NCBI GenBank assembly: GCA_013397795.1
Contig: VZTJ01002649.1
Span: 434,001-498,000, forward strand
Reading direction: 5' to 3'
Source of the DNA: Orthonyx spaldingii
Lineage: Eukaryota; Chordata; Aves; Passeriformes; Orthonychidae
DNA length: 64,000 nt
Part shown: positions 23,497 to 35,092 of the stretch, in pieces
Layout: the number at the start of each line of letters is the position of its first letter
Position numbering within the stretch: position 1 is the stretch's first letter
Notes under the pieces: model-generated
Database searches by the model: none
The model's input: the letters and a program-made list of their open reading frames with translations, nothing else
What the model was told of the DNA's origin: nothing
Translations under genes and position numbers: made by a program

Positions 23497-26400
23497 TTGC
23501 TAAGGTCTGTGTTGGAGAGATTAGTCTGTGTCTTACATGTCTTCCTAGCTCACCAGCCTCCAGTCTGCAAAGAAAAAATTAACACAAATCCAAATAATTA
23601 TCTTCTCTCAATCTTCATGTTCTCTCTTAGATACAGACTGCACTGCCATACTTGATATAAAATCCTGATGTTCGGCTAACAGACCACAGGGCAGTGTTTC
23701 CTGAACTTTTTAACTACTTCTTTGCACGATAAATATTTTTGTCCCACTCACACCAAGCTTCTCTTTCACCTCTCTAAGTGATGGGCCTGGAATGGAGGTT
23801 GCAGATACAGGTCAGTCTGCTTTTAGCCCGACATGCAAGCCCTTGGTGAAGCAGCAGTGGGCAGAACAGCTTTAGTCTGTGATGCGTGGATGCTTTACTC
23901 AATGCATTGCTCCCAGGACACATCACCAGAGAACCTCAGGATGCCAGGTGAAGGGATGGAGTAAGAGTGACTGATGAATGTGCTGTCAGTTGAGTAGATG
24001 TGCTCACTTGGAGTTATAAAACACTGCACCAATGCATGTTGCCCTGAATATCCCACAGTTATGTACACCTACTGCAGGTGCAGGCTGTTATCTCAAAGTT
24101 CTTTCAACCAAAAAAACTTCAAAAATTTTTACATATGCAAGACTGAAGTTCTTCGACATAACAAAGTTATGTTTGGTGAAAAATTTAAGAGTGCTGTGAC
24201 AGGGAACTACATCTGGATAGAGCACATGAGGGCTGATGCTGTCCGATTTCTGGCCACTGGGAAGTACTGCAGGAGCAGAGTGGAAGGGAAGAATGCTGCC
24301 CTTGGACCTGCTCCTGGTTCCCTGCAACCTTTCGCCATGTTTGCTGCTAGATGGCTCATTGTTACACTTCCTGACGCCTCCCTGTAGGAACCTGCTCAAG
24401 TGAAATGCTACCTTAATAATTAATTTCCTTCTGGATCATCTTGCTTGGGTGATCCTCTTTGATTTATTAAGGGGAAAAAAACAAACACAAACCCAACCCA
24501 AACCAAAACATAAAATGACATGCAATTCTTGTCAACTGGCACAAAATGACATTTCTCTTGTGTTTTCTGCTGACACTTGCAGAGATGGTGAGGAGAAGGC
24601 ACTCATGGTATCCTCATGCTGAGCTAGGAATTAAATAGCATGCTTGGATGCAGAAGATCTGGCCTGAAATTCCATCTCAACAACATTCAGAGCTTAGATT
24701 CGAGACAAATGCAAAGCTTGTAAAACACTTACGTGCATGAAGATTCTGCACGTTCTTGTGATTTTGAAGCCCCAACTCTAAACAAAGTATTTTTGTGTTT
24801 TAAGAAATGTTTTTTATTTTCTTTTTCTTCAGCCACCACTGCCTAACAAAATAGATATAACTACACAGATTACTTTAGTCGATCCAAAATTTAATCTCTG
24901 TGCTACACAAAGCACACCAGAGGCCACATCTCCAGTTGATATCAATCACTGATCCTCCATATAAGTCAGTAGCCAATGGGGGTAGACATCAGTTTTAAAG
25001 TCTGGTTACTGCTGTTTTCCTGGTCCTCTTTACACAAGCCAAGTGGGTACTATCAGACAAAGAAAACATAGACCCAGACTTAGTGTTTTGTGGGTAGTAG
25101 CTCTGTGCAGGAAAATGTAAAGGCAGGCCAGGCACAGACTTTCACTTCTGTTGTCTACAAGTGGAGTATGGTGTTTTTCCTCACTATACTTGAAAATTAA
25201 GAGAGGACAAAGACTAATACTAAATTGATTCAAGCTGTACATATTGCAGGTGTCAGGTTCTCCTGGAATTCTCCAGCAGTCGTAATCTACACAAGTCCTG
25301 GGACCATTGCTGTCCACAGAACTGTTTTACTTATGCTTACAAAGTATTGCTCTAAATTCAGCCTTTTACAAGCATTTGGGTAAGGGATACACGTAATTAT
25401 TCTGCTTATAATGACTGGGAGCAGTTAATCTTTGTGTTGTTATGAATGCTGGCTGCCCATGGGGACCCCTCCTTGAACACCATGAGTATGAGAGGTGCTT
25501 TCTGCATGGCTGCTTTGTACAAGGTGGGAGAGCATAAAAGGTAAGGAAACAAACAGATTGGTGGAAGGACATGGGGTGGCCATGACTTGTGCATGTATGT
25601 GTGTGTATGTGCATGCAAGCAGAGGGACACAGGCAGCTCAGGGCTGGAGGTTGCCTGCGCAGTTGCCCTCTTCTCTCTCTGGCATCTCTAGATTGAGCAA
25701 GCGGGTACGAGAAAATCTGTCCCTGAGAGCCCCTGTGGATATTGAGTTACTACCGGAAGCCCATTAGCAGTAATGCTATTAATCTTCTCACAGACATTTA
25801 AAGAATAAACCACAAACCATGCAAGAACAGGCAGTAGGGAGGGATGAAGCACTGAAAGGTGCTGTCAGAGCCCAGTGTGAAACCACAACTCCAGGGCTCT
25901 ACCGAGGAGCAAGTGAGCTGTAATCCCTGCATGACACTGGTTTACCAGCAGGGCCAAGGTTAAACAGTGAAATGTGACCTGCAGAAAGACCTGGTCTTGC
26001 AAATGCCACAGCTCAGTTGGCTCAGGCAAACTCAAGGAACCAGTCTGGCCAGGCTTGAACAAGGAACCATCAGAAAGATTCAGTGGTGAGTGCAAGGTTG
26101 CATAAGTCTTGATTAGACTGTTGATAATCTGCTCCTGATGCATTAATTATTTTTTGTCTTTGATATGAAATTCATCATGGAAGAAGAATTTTGTAAGGGT
26201 AAGGCTCTTTATGAAAAGCATATGAAGACTGTCCAGGAATTGTGCCATTAACTGGTGCACTTATCTATCATCTGCACCTGATTTTTCTCTTCAGTGTCTT
26301 TTAAATATTATTCACTAATGTTGAAGCATCATGTGATCATTTGGCAACTGCTTGGGAAAGCAGGAATTAACATGCAACATCATTAAAATGCTGGTGTCCT

Positions 26401-27680
26401 CACCCTATCTGGATGTGTCTTTGTCATTGGGTGGCTTGACTTCCACCTCACTTAACACCATCTCCAGCAGAGCAAAACCTATTGCCTCTAGCCTGACCTC
26501 TAAGGCAGAAAAGAAATTCCAAATAATGTAAAGGGGGGAAATTCTCACTATCCATCACACTGAAAATGTTGGTGACATCCTCTAGGTTCATCAGAACTGG
26601 CAAAAGCTGAGCTTTTAGTCTTGCTTGGTATTGTGGGCCATCTTCTCTTCTCCTAGCTTTGGCAGTGGGAGAGGTCACATTGGTTGATACTACCTAGGAG
26701 GGTGGGTTATTTTCACAGTGTCAAAAAGAAGTCAGAAGTCAGTGCTTTTTGCTTACCTCACCATCTCTGGTGGTGTTTATTTCAGCTCCATGTAGAGTAG
26801 GATGGATTCCTGCTTGATTAATCTAAATGCCTTCATAAAGAAAAGGATCATTAGGTCTTCAGGGGACATGGGACATGCACACCATAGTCAAGATGTAGCT
26901 GCACCTTGAAATGCACCAGAAGGGAAGTGCATGGGACAGGTAAGCTAGAGGGGCTCTGACTAACAGGGACAGCAAAATCTGTCCTAAAACCAATGCAAAC
27001 ACTCAGAGCCTGTGTACATGGCCTGTACTCATCTCCATCTTAGTCTTGCCACAAAGACTTCTGGACAACCCACGCAAGAGATATGAGTTTTCTGTTGAAC
27101 TATTGAGGATTTAGATCTAATAATGTAAGCACTATTTAAAATAAATAAAAACTGACTCTAAAAGAATACTGCAGGTATCATCAATCTGAAGACAGCAATC
27201 ATCTGCTGTTTGCTTAAACTGTGGTGTGTACTCAAGCCTATATGTACAGCACAGATGATTAGACCACTATCTGTCTTGCTGAATATGAAAAGACTGCACA
27301 CACAAAGAGGATAGCAAACTAATTATGCAGAACACTGGTTTCCAAGATACAGTATATGAAGATCAATGTTTGCATTTTCCCTTAGAATGGGAGATAGTGA
27401 CCTTAAATAAATTACTCTGAATTGCAGTAATGAACAGTGAGAATAAATCAGTTTCCTCTTTCATTTCTAGCCCTACTACATAATCTCCAGCTACCAAAGG
27501 AGACTTCCACAGCTGGCAGAATACCGTAACTATCTCTATGTCTATTATTATTATGTCTATATATTGAAGTTGGTCCTCTAATCAATACAGCAATAAGGAG
27601 TACTGCTGGACCTGTGGCTTCTGCTTTCCAAACCCAAGTTCTCCCCTTCCCCAACACCAGCACCCACGGGAGCTGAAGTG
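23497..27680. other. Non-coding, no supported gene
   Basis: Mixed-composition DNA. One open frame of 129 codons (23998-24387, +) has no recognisable motif. A TG-rich simple patch lies at 25590-25617. I identify no dispersed repeat with confidence. Confidence 0.5.
25590..25617. repeat. TG-rich simple repeat
   Basis: A short stretch of GTATGTGTGTGTATGTGC type, i.e. a small degenerate (TG)n microsatellite. Confidence 0.8.
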
Positions 27681-28130
27681 ATGCCTTTTCTAGGGACTAC
27701 CTAGAACAGAGTCTAGACAAAATTAAGAGAATAAAAAGCAATTATTTATTGAAGGGTTTCAAGGGGTACATTCAGGGCAGTCAGAGCCCACCCAGGGCTA
27801 CACCCAAAATGGACAACTGGTCACAGGATTTTCATGCTTTATAGTTTTTGGTCTATTTGCATATTGGGGGTTAGACCTCCAATTACAGCTTCAGGTAATT
27901 AAGTCATCTACCCCAAGCTTCCTCCCCCTAATTCTCTGTTGTTTACATATCTCAGGGCCTAAGACAGTAAGGTGTCATTAAGTTTCAGGCCTAGAGAGGA
28001 ATTGTTTTGTCTAAAATGAGAGAACAGTAGCTTAGCACTGTATATGAAGTCTAGAGTTACATGAAAAATATAGAAGCTCAAAATCCTAAGGCATCAGAAG
28101 CAGCAGTGCTTGAAATGGTCCACATGCCTT
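27681..28130 (-). mobile_element. Probable solo LTR of an avian endogenous retrovirus, reverse orientation
   Basis: The + strand shows a run typical of reversed avian LTRs: AGAGAATAAAAAGCAATTAT followed by TTATTGAAGGG, then CAGTCAGAGCCCACCCAGGG, CATGCTTTATAGTTTTTGGTC, GGTCTATTTGCATATTGGGG and CCTCCAATTACAGCTTCAGG. On the minus strand AATAAATAATTG gives a polyadenylation signal late in the element and the CTATAAAGCATG segment upstream of it gives a TATA-like box, in the order promoter then polyadenylation signal expected of an LTR. I see no gag, pol or env coding sequence on either side, so it is best read as a solo LTR. Borders are uncertain: no clean TG...CA ends or target-site duplication were found, and related sequence may continue to about 28300. 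Confidence 0.55.
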
Positions 28131-31100
28131 CCCCATGTTGTTTTTTGACTCCTGGAGGCAATGGACTGGGCAATGAGAGCTGCAAAAGGGGCAATGGGCC
28201 ACTGGACAGTGGACTGGACGGAGAGGTTTCTTGAGAACCTGGCCCATATTCAGGCTGCCTCATGCTCACTAATTTCCACCTGCCCTAGCCAAGCAGGTCA
28301 GACTCACAGAGTCTGACATGAGCATAAGGGTGACAAAACCACCATGTCCTTGATGGTCAACCATCAAGAATGAAATTCCTCTGTGTTTGCCCCCCATTAG
28401 TGATGGTCACTGCATAATAGCTGTCTTTTCAGTGTATGAAGTTGCTCTGCAGGCAAATAACTAAAGGTAATAAAACCTGAAACTGGCAGAGAACTGAGAA
28501 AAATTAAAATTTGGAAAAAAAAAAAAAAGAAAATTAAGGCTGGCCTTGCTGTGATAAATAGTCACAAGAATAAGTGAGCTGTATTTTCAAAATGTCTCTA
28601 TAAACAAAGACCCCCACAGTCAATCATTTTTATGATTTACAGTTTGTTTTTGCTTTCATGCACACTAATAAGATATGACTGTACCTGAACTGCCCTCATG
28701 TTAAGAGTTTCCTGGCTGCTGAAAAGCTGGTAAACATAGCTGTTATCATAACAGTCTCCTCAGCAGGCAGGACATAGAGCCGGAGTTGAGCAGGAGTTTC
28801 CCTATCATCCCTACCCAGAGAATATCTGGGAACAGCATGGATTACACACGTGAGCAACCTGATCCTGGGACAGGGAACTCAAAAGACATGAGTCATGTCA
28901 CTACACAATTCAGCAGTAGGTAAGGTCAAAGATATCAGGATGCATTATTGTAACACTAAAATCAGGTGCCAAACTATGCATAAGACAATGTCAGCATATA
29001 ATTTCAAATACGGAGTGCAGCCTCAAATAAAATTATTTTGAGCCTTAGGTCCTTTTTGGAAAAGTGCTCCAACAGTAGCCTTTCAAATTGGAAATGGCAC
29101 CTAGCACATTACATGGAGTTATTGGGCCATCCTGGTTTGCCTTAGAGATTGCCTGAACAAGAAGGAGCGGAAGAATTGATGCTAGTAATAATTTATAGCT
29201 AGATTTTTGTCAGTATGAAGAGAGAAAAGAGTACAAGTGCACATTGCAGATGAAATGAGACATATTGCAGTTACCTTTTAGTTTAAGTGGTTTTGGAATT
29301 GATCTGTGAGATTTTTGCCTTGGTGATATGTTCTTGGCATGCATATGGGGGGCATTTTGATTTGGTTTAATCTTACAAACTGAAAAGTGCTCATTTATGG
29401 CTCTTTGTTGGTTCTTGACTTGAGTGTTTTGGGTGCTGTGACCTTTTTACAAAAAATTACAAGCAAATGAAGCAACACCCTTTGCACTGACCCTTATCAG
29501 ACCTTGAAATGTAATGTTTCAAGAATCTGCAGAAGTCACCAGTGTATGAAATTTATCTCGATTGTATTTCTCAAAGAATATAGCAGCAAATCTTTCATAC
29601 AGTATTATCCTTCCAGAATTCTGATTTGGGAAGCATCAGGTAAGTTTTAAGCTTGTATTATTCTCTCCTATTTTTTTCCTCTTCTTTGTTATGAAGACAT
29701 AATGAGATAATATTCAGGATAAATAAAGTAAAATCATTGTTGCTTCTCCTTTTTGCACTTCTACCAAATGTTCAAGATTTTAACCATGACCTAACTTGTA
29801 AGTTCCTACTACAAAATCTGTGAGTCCCTAAAATCAATCTCTTACTTAATAAGTTGGTGTATAAACATCTCATGGATTCATAGGACAAAAGAGGTTTTAT
29901 TGGTGTGTGCATTGTCTAGCCTAGGTAAGCAAACAAGGTTTTCTAATGTTAGGTAGAGCACACTTAAGAGTCCATGATCAACTTCTCAGAAATGTACCAA
30001 ATAGTTTATTCAAAACTTAATGTGTGGGAAAATCCAATGGTACACTGTTTCATTGGTAACCACCCTTGCTGGTAAAAACCGTGACTGATTTTGCTTTTTT
30101 TTTTCCTGCCTTCAAGTTCCACAACTGCATTTTGGTCTGTTTCTTTCTTAGCAGTAAAATTATGAGTATTATCTTAAATTGGTGTGTAAAACACAGTGGT
30201 GTGCTTGAATAAAAGAAGTGGAAAACACCAGTACTGGTGCATATTTCTTCTTTGGGTTAGTTTATTCTCAATATGAAGTAATCACATAATTTCATACCAT
30301 TAATTCATTCTCATCTTCTCAGTTTCCAAAAATAGGTGTCCACTTCTCCGTTGAAATGGTTGTGCCTCAGCAAGAAGCTTGCTTTGATCTTTCACTGCTT
30401 GAGCAGAGTTGAGTTCAGAAAACTTTCCAACTAACTTGTCCAATTTATAAATGGTCAAAGAAGGTACATACTAGATTTTTTGGAGATAAATGAACCAATA
30501 TTTAAAAACCACGAAGAGCCTTTTCATTCAATATGTTCCCAGAACACTGTACTATTTCCAATTATCCTGCTTTTCTTCAAGCCTAGAAACAACAAATGAA
30601 AAACAGATGTCACCTTCTATTGAAGGCTACTGATGGAATGGTAGCTGCTCTTGCTTATTGGAAACTGTTTTAGAATTATTTCCCTCTCTTTCTGTTACCA
30701 TGACAATATTTGGCCTAACCCCATCAATTTTTTTTCACATCTAAGAACACTGTGTAGGCAAGTGGAATTATTATCAGAATTAATCCTGTTGAGAACTGAT
30801 AATGAATGTTTTAACTGTGCCGGGTTTTTTTAAGTGTTGCATTCTTACTATCATTCCTTCAGGAAAGGTAATATGGAAAATATAAACCTTTAACTGGCTT
30901 TGGTTGTAGTAGATTTTTCCCTGGATGTAGTAGGTTGCACATCATGTTGCTATGAAAATATTCTTTTTGTGTTGACAATATGCTACTGTCCTACAAAATG
31001 ATAAAGTTACCCTACCAGACTTATCTTCTTTATGAATGTGTAAAGATCAAGCCCCAAAATTTATCTGGATATCAAAAAATCTATTCAACCTATCTTGTGT

Positions 31101-31666
31101 TAAAAAAAATTACATTCTAGATTTGATTTTTTTAAAAAACATCTCTAATCTGAAAGCACATTAATTTGTAAATATAAATGCTAACACATAGATATCTGGC
31201 TATTCTACTTATAAGCCCCATTCACTCTCCTTCCCAAGTCCCTGTGGGTTGAATTGTAGGCCATTTAAAAACATGCTTCTTAAAACCTTGTGCAAGAGAG
31301 TAACTAGTGAGGAGAAGAGGTACATGCACTGAGTGGAAGGATACCTGGGGGAAATACATTCTTCTCAGCTTTCCTTTTATACGCTAGCAAACAAAAGTCA
31401 ATTATGATATTCAGTGTCATCATTTATACATGTGGAAATTGTTGTGGGAATTCAGAGTAGTGGCCTGTAGTACAATCAGCATAAGCTTATTATAAAAATA
31501 CATGTAAAGCTAACATGCTATGTCTTCTGCTGGAGTTATAGGATTGATTGTTAAAGATCATAGTGTTAACGTGATGTCTTTAGACTTCTGTAAAACATTT
31601 GGTCTGATACCTCATTACATTTTGATTAAGAAATCAGAACAATCCAAAATCAACACAGCTGACATT
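28131..31666. other. Non-coding, no supported gene
   Basis: AT-rich DNA with a 14-base A run at 28515-28528. I see no convincing exon, and no repeat beyond possible continuation of the LTR at the left end. Confidence 0.5.
28515..28528. repeat. Poly-A run (14 A)
   Basis: A simple homopolymer run followed by GAAAATTAAGG. No retroposed gene sequence is recognisable upstream of it. Confidence 0.85.
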
Positions 31667-32111
31667 AATCATAGAATCATGGAATTCCTGAATGACAAAA
31701 TTATTTGGGTTGGAAGCAACCTTAAAGATTATGTAGTTCCAACCCTGCCCCCTCACCCACCGTATTGCAGGGACATCTTCCACTAGACCAGGTTTCACAA
31801 AGTTTCTTCCAGCTTGGCCTTAAACACTTACAGGGATGAGGCATCCATAAGTTCTCTGGGAAACCTGCTCCTGTGCCTCACCACCCTCACAGCAGAGTTT
31901 TTATCTAATAACTGATCAAAACCTACTCTCTTTCACTTTGAATCAATTCCCCCTTGTCCTGTCACTACATGTTCTTGTAAAAAGTCACTCTCCATGTTTC
32001 TTGTAGGCTTCCTTCAGGGTACTGAAAGGTCACAATAAGGCCAAAGCCTTTTCCAGGTTGAAAAAACCCAACTGTCTCAGACTTTTCTCACAGGAGAGTT
32101 TCTTCATCCAT

Positions 32112-32396
32112 CTAATTATTTTGGTGACCCTCTTCTCTACTCTCCAGCAGGTCCATGTCCTTCCTGTGCTGGACACCCCAGAGCTGGGTGCAGTGTTCCA
32201 TGTGGGGTCTCACCAGAGCAGAAACGAGGGACAGAATCCCCTCCCTCACTCTGCTGGCCTTGCTGCTTTGGATGCAGCCAAGGATACAATTGGTTTTCTG
32301 GGCTGCAAGTGCCCGTGGACAGGTCATGTCCAGCTTCTTATCCCCCAGCATCCCCAAGTCCTTCTCAGCAGGGCTGGTCTCGATCTGTTCATCCAC
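32112..32396 (-). pseudogene. CR1 ORF2 C-terminal fragment
   Basis: A minus-strand open frame of 94 codons matches the part of CR1 ORF2 downstream of the reverse-transcriptase core: AEKDLGMLGDKKLDM at residues 10-24, then AAQKTNCILGCIQSS and ALVRPHMEHCTQLWG, then KDMDLL. It belongs to the same element as the fragment at 32472-32657 but is separated from it by frameshifted sequence and a stop. The final residues leave the family frame, which implies another indel. Confidence 0.88.
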
Positions 32397-32471
32397 AGCC
32401 TGCGTTGGTACCAGGGATTGCTCAGACCCAGGTGCCTCACCTTGCTCTTGGTCTTGTTAACTGCATGAGAT

Positions 32472-32657
32472 TCAAATGGGCCCAGTTCTTGAGCTTGTCC
32501 GGGTCCCTCTGTACGGCATCCTGTGCTTCAGGTGTGTCAGCTTGGTGTCATCTGCAAATTTTCTGAAGGTGCATTTGATCCTATCATCTGTGTCACTGAT
32601 AAAGATATTAAATAACCGTGGTCCCAGTACTGACCCCTGAGGGACCCCACTTGTCAC
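32472..32657 (-). pseudogene. CR1 ORF2 reverse transcriptase fragment
   Basis: An open stretch of 61 codons on the minus strand retains the core of a LINE reverse transcriptase. Residues 3-13 read SGVPQGSVLGP (motif B region) and residues 34-40 read FADDTKL, with the catalytic Asp pair of motif C at residues 36-37. After about residue 41 the frame drifts from the family sequence, which indicates a frameshift, and a stop follows. Upstream, the motif A segment is deleted. CR1 ORF2 would normally encode an endonuclease and reverse transcriptase that copy the element at a nicked target; this copy is inactive. Confidence 0.9.
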
Positions 32658-33284
32658 TGATGTCTATCAGAACTCTAAGCCATTGACCACTACCCTCTGG
32701 ATGCCCTTGTTGAAGCCATGCTGGCTGTCTTGAATCACCCCCTGTCCTCCACATGCCTTAGCACAGCTTCCAGGCGGATCTTTTCCATGTTTCTCCCAGG
32801 CACAGAGGGGAGGCTGACAGGCTAGTAGTTCCCAGAGCCCTCCATTCTACTCTTTTTAAAGATGGGTACAATGTTTCCCTTCTTTCAGTTCCCTGGACTT
32901 CCACGACCTTTCAAGTATGGTGGAAAGCGGCTTGGAACTACGTCAACCAATTCCTTCAGGACTTTGAAATCCTTGTCCTCAGGTCCCATAGATTTAGGTA
33001 CATTCAGGTTCCTTGGGTGGTCCATAACCTCATTTTTAACTAAAATTTACTTTTATTTCCTTGGTCCCCATCCTGCTGTCCATCTACCTGAGAGGTGTGG
33101 AAAGACAGGTTGCCATTGAAGACTGAGGTAAAAAATTTGTTGAGTACCTCAGCTCTCTCCTCATCCTTTGTTACCAGTTTGCTGAACTTGTTTATTTGAT
33201 AGGTGAGCTTCTTTGACCTTCCTTTTCAGGCTAACATAATGCCAGAAATCCTTCCTGCTACTCTTTTTGTTAAAAAAAAACCTG

Positions 33285-34020
33285 ACTAGTCTATGTATTA
33301 ATGACTTGAAAGAAAAATTAAACTCTATACCAACAGAGACAGCAGATGACATATATAGTAGGGATAGCTAAATAGTGTAGAAGCTAAATTACTGAAAGAG
33401 GGAGTGACCACAATCGTTTGGTGCACTTGCTGATACAAACAAATGCAATTTAACTGATCCATAGTCATAGACCTAAAACTCATCCCATGCCTACAGATGG
33501 GGACAGATCAGAAGAGGACTGTGGATCTGGAAAGTTTTCAACAACTGCAGCAGGTAAATGTTTCAGTGTTTGTGTCTGAATCCCATAAAGTCACTCCTGC
33601 AATACTATGTTCAGCTCTGGAAAGGATCAGAGATGAGCTAATGGTGTGATCAAAGACAGGAGAAACATGGTTTGAAAAAATACCTCAGGGATTGTCATCT
33701 CTTTACCGGATTAACAAGATTAAGGTTTGATGTGCTATGAAACCTCTGACTGCCTACATGAGGAATGGACTTCTGATGTGTTTGGTCTGTTGGAGAAAGG
33801 CTTACGTGTCAATATCCGGAAGCTAGAAGTGATCAAGGCAACATTAAAAATTAAAAGCAAAATTAGACCACTGTATGTAATTCACAGCATTGAAAGAATC
33901 TGTGTAATGCTGCAGTAGATTCTTGATTGCTGATAAACTGAAGAAGTGTTGAGATTAATTTTTAGAAGTTACACAGTAGTTCAAGGAAGATCTGATATAG
34001 GGTAGTTCTCTGATCTACAT
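33285..34020 (+). mobile_element. Ancient CR1-type LINE, 3' half, degenerate
   Basis: Read forward, this resembles the old turtle/crocodilian-type CR1 over some 700 bases. Landmarks are CTATGTATTAATGACTTG followed by GCAGATGACATATATA (decayed FINDL and the ADD motif), AATGCAATTTAACTGATCC, CATGCCTACAGATGGGG, CAATACTATGTTCAGCTCTGG, CTACATGAGGAA and GAGAAAGGCTTACGTG. Further on come TATCCGGAAGCTAGAAG and TTCTTGATTGCTGATAAACT. Many indels and stops break every frame. It is clearly older than the adjacent CR1 at 31667-33283, which points the other way. Whether the young copy inserted into the old one cannot be settled by eye. The 3' end is approximate. Confidence 0.65.
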
Positions 34021-34809
34021 AAAACAGGGAACAATAATTAAATTCCATAAATATTCTTAGGCACCTAAAGGCCTCTTAAAAGGTTGAACTTGAGGCCTTT
34101 CTGCCAAATGTAGGGCCTTGGAGCAGAGGAAACAGTAGCAGAGTTTGTTGTCAGACATTGCATCTACTGCTTCCTCTTTTTGCATTTGCCGCCTGGTATG
34201 TAGTTGAGACACTCATTGTTAAGTCCTTTTCAATTTCTGTGAAAAACTAATGTACAGGATACATTCAGACAACTCAGGTTTGCTAACTACAATTCCCACC
34301 TCTGTTAATAAAGTAGATATACTGTACTGATTTGAGAATTTCCACATTTCAAATAATATTTCAGATGGCATATTAATAATTAGTTAATTATTTTAGCTTA
34401 TAGACAAGTATTCTAAAGAACTTCCAGATTTATATCTCTTTCTCTTTGTCTTCTGAAGATGGTTTTGTATGATGTAGGAGGTACTTTTCGTTTTAAGTGC
34501 TTCCTCATATTATTATTTTGCTTGAGATAAATATTGTAACTTACCAGGAAAGAAAGGGCTATTTCCACATCATTTGCTAAGTGACCCACTGGCACTTTCA
34601 TACCTAGTTTTTATGCTAACTCACAAACTCCAGCTAGTTCATGACCTTTTTCTGTATGTCTAAGACGAAAGTTATGAGCACCAGAGGAAGATTTTTTCTT
34701 AACACATGCAAGTGTCTGTACATAACCATATCCAAAAATTTTAAAATGTGTTCCAGAAGCATTGTCATCTTCAAGCAATGGGGATAGACAGATGTCTTTG
34801 GAAGGTGAA
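34021..34809. other. Non-coding, nothing recognised
   Basis: AT-rich spacer between two CR1 copies. It may hold the decayed 3' tail of the old element to its left, but nothing is clear enough to call. Confidence 0.5.
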
Positions 34810-35092
34810 ATCACAGATTCATAGAATCAGGGAATTGTTTAGGTTCAAGAAGACACCTAAGATCAGCAAGTTGACCCAGTATTGCCAAGTCCTCAGTCAA
34901 CCATATCCCCAAGCGCCGCATCTACACAGCTTTCAAATACTTGTAAGCACGGTGACTCAACCACTTCCCTGGGCATTCTGTTCAGTGCTTGACTACCCTC
35001 TCTCTGAAGAAATTTTTCCTAATATCCAATCTAAACATTCCCTAGCATAACTTCAGGCCATTTCATCTTCTCCTATTGTTCTAAATCCCCAC
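34810..35092 (-). mobile_element. CR1 LINE 3' fragment
   Basis: The + strand reads ATCACAGATTCATAGAATCA at the start, then CCTAAGATCAGCAAGTTGACC, GCGCCGCATCTACAC, GACTCAACCACTTCCCTGGG and AGAAATTTTTCCTAATATCC. This is the reversed 3' end of a CR1 subfamily different in wording from the copies at 31667 and 49945. It is about 280 bases long, a typical 5'-truncated insertion. Only the 3' UTR and the last ORF2 codons are present. Confidence 0.88.

Larger units (their letters stand above)
31667..33283 (-). mobile_element. CR1 LINE, long 5'-truncated and internally deleted copy
   Basis: This is the longest CR1 in the window. The + strand starts with the reversed 3' end, AATCATAGAATCATGGAATT, then GGGTTGGAAGC and CCACTAGACCAGGTTTCACA, the usual CR1 3' UTR. 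It continues through reversed ORF2 (GGTCCATGTCC near 32148, GCAGCCAAGGATACAATTGG, GATTTAGGTACATTCAGG) to about 33280. The minus strand carries SGVPQGSVLGP and FADDTKL of the reverse transcriptase, and further down AEKDLG and ALVRPHMEHC of the ORF2 C-terminus. The element lacks its 5' half and promoter. Around 32704 the sequence jumps from the block just before SGVPQG to a part about 200 bases upstream in the family consensus, so the stretch with the first catalytic Asp (FDTV type) is missing. It cannot be active. Confidence 0.92.

Noticed and set aside
23998..24387. 129-codon plus-strand open frame
   Set aside because: No recognisable domain, and an opposing 103-codon frame overlaps it. There is no acceptor or donor arrangement that I would trust.
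32058..32468. 136-codon plus-strand open frame
   Set aside because: It is antisense to CR1 ORF2 in the element at 31667-33283. Reversed CR1 often leaves long open frames.
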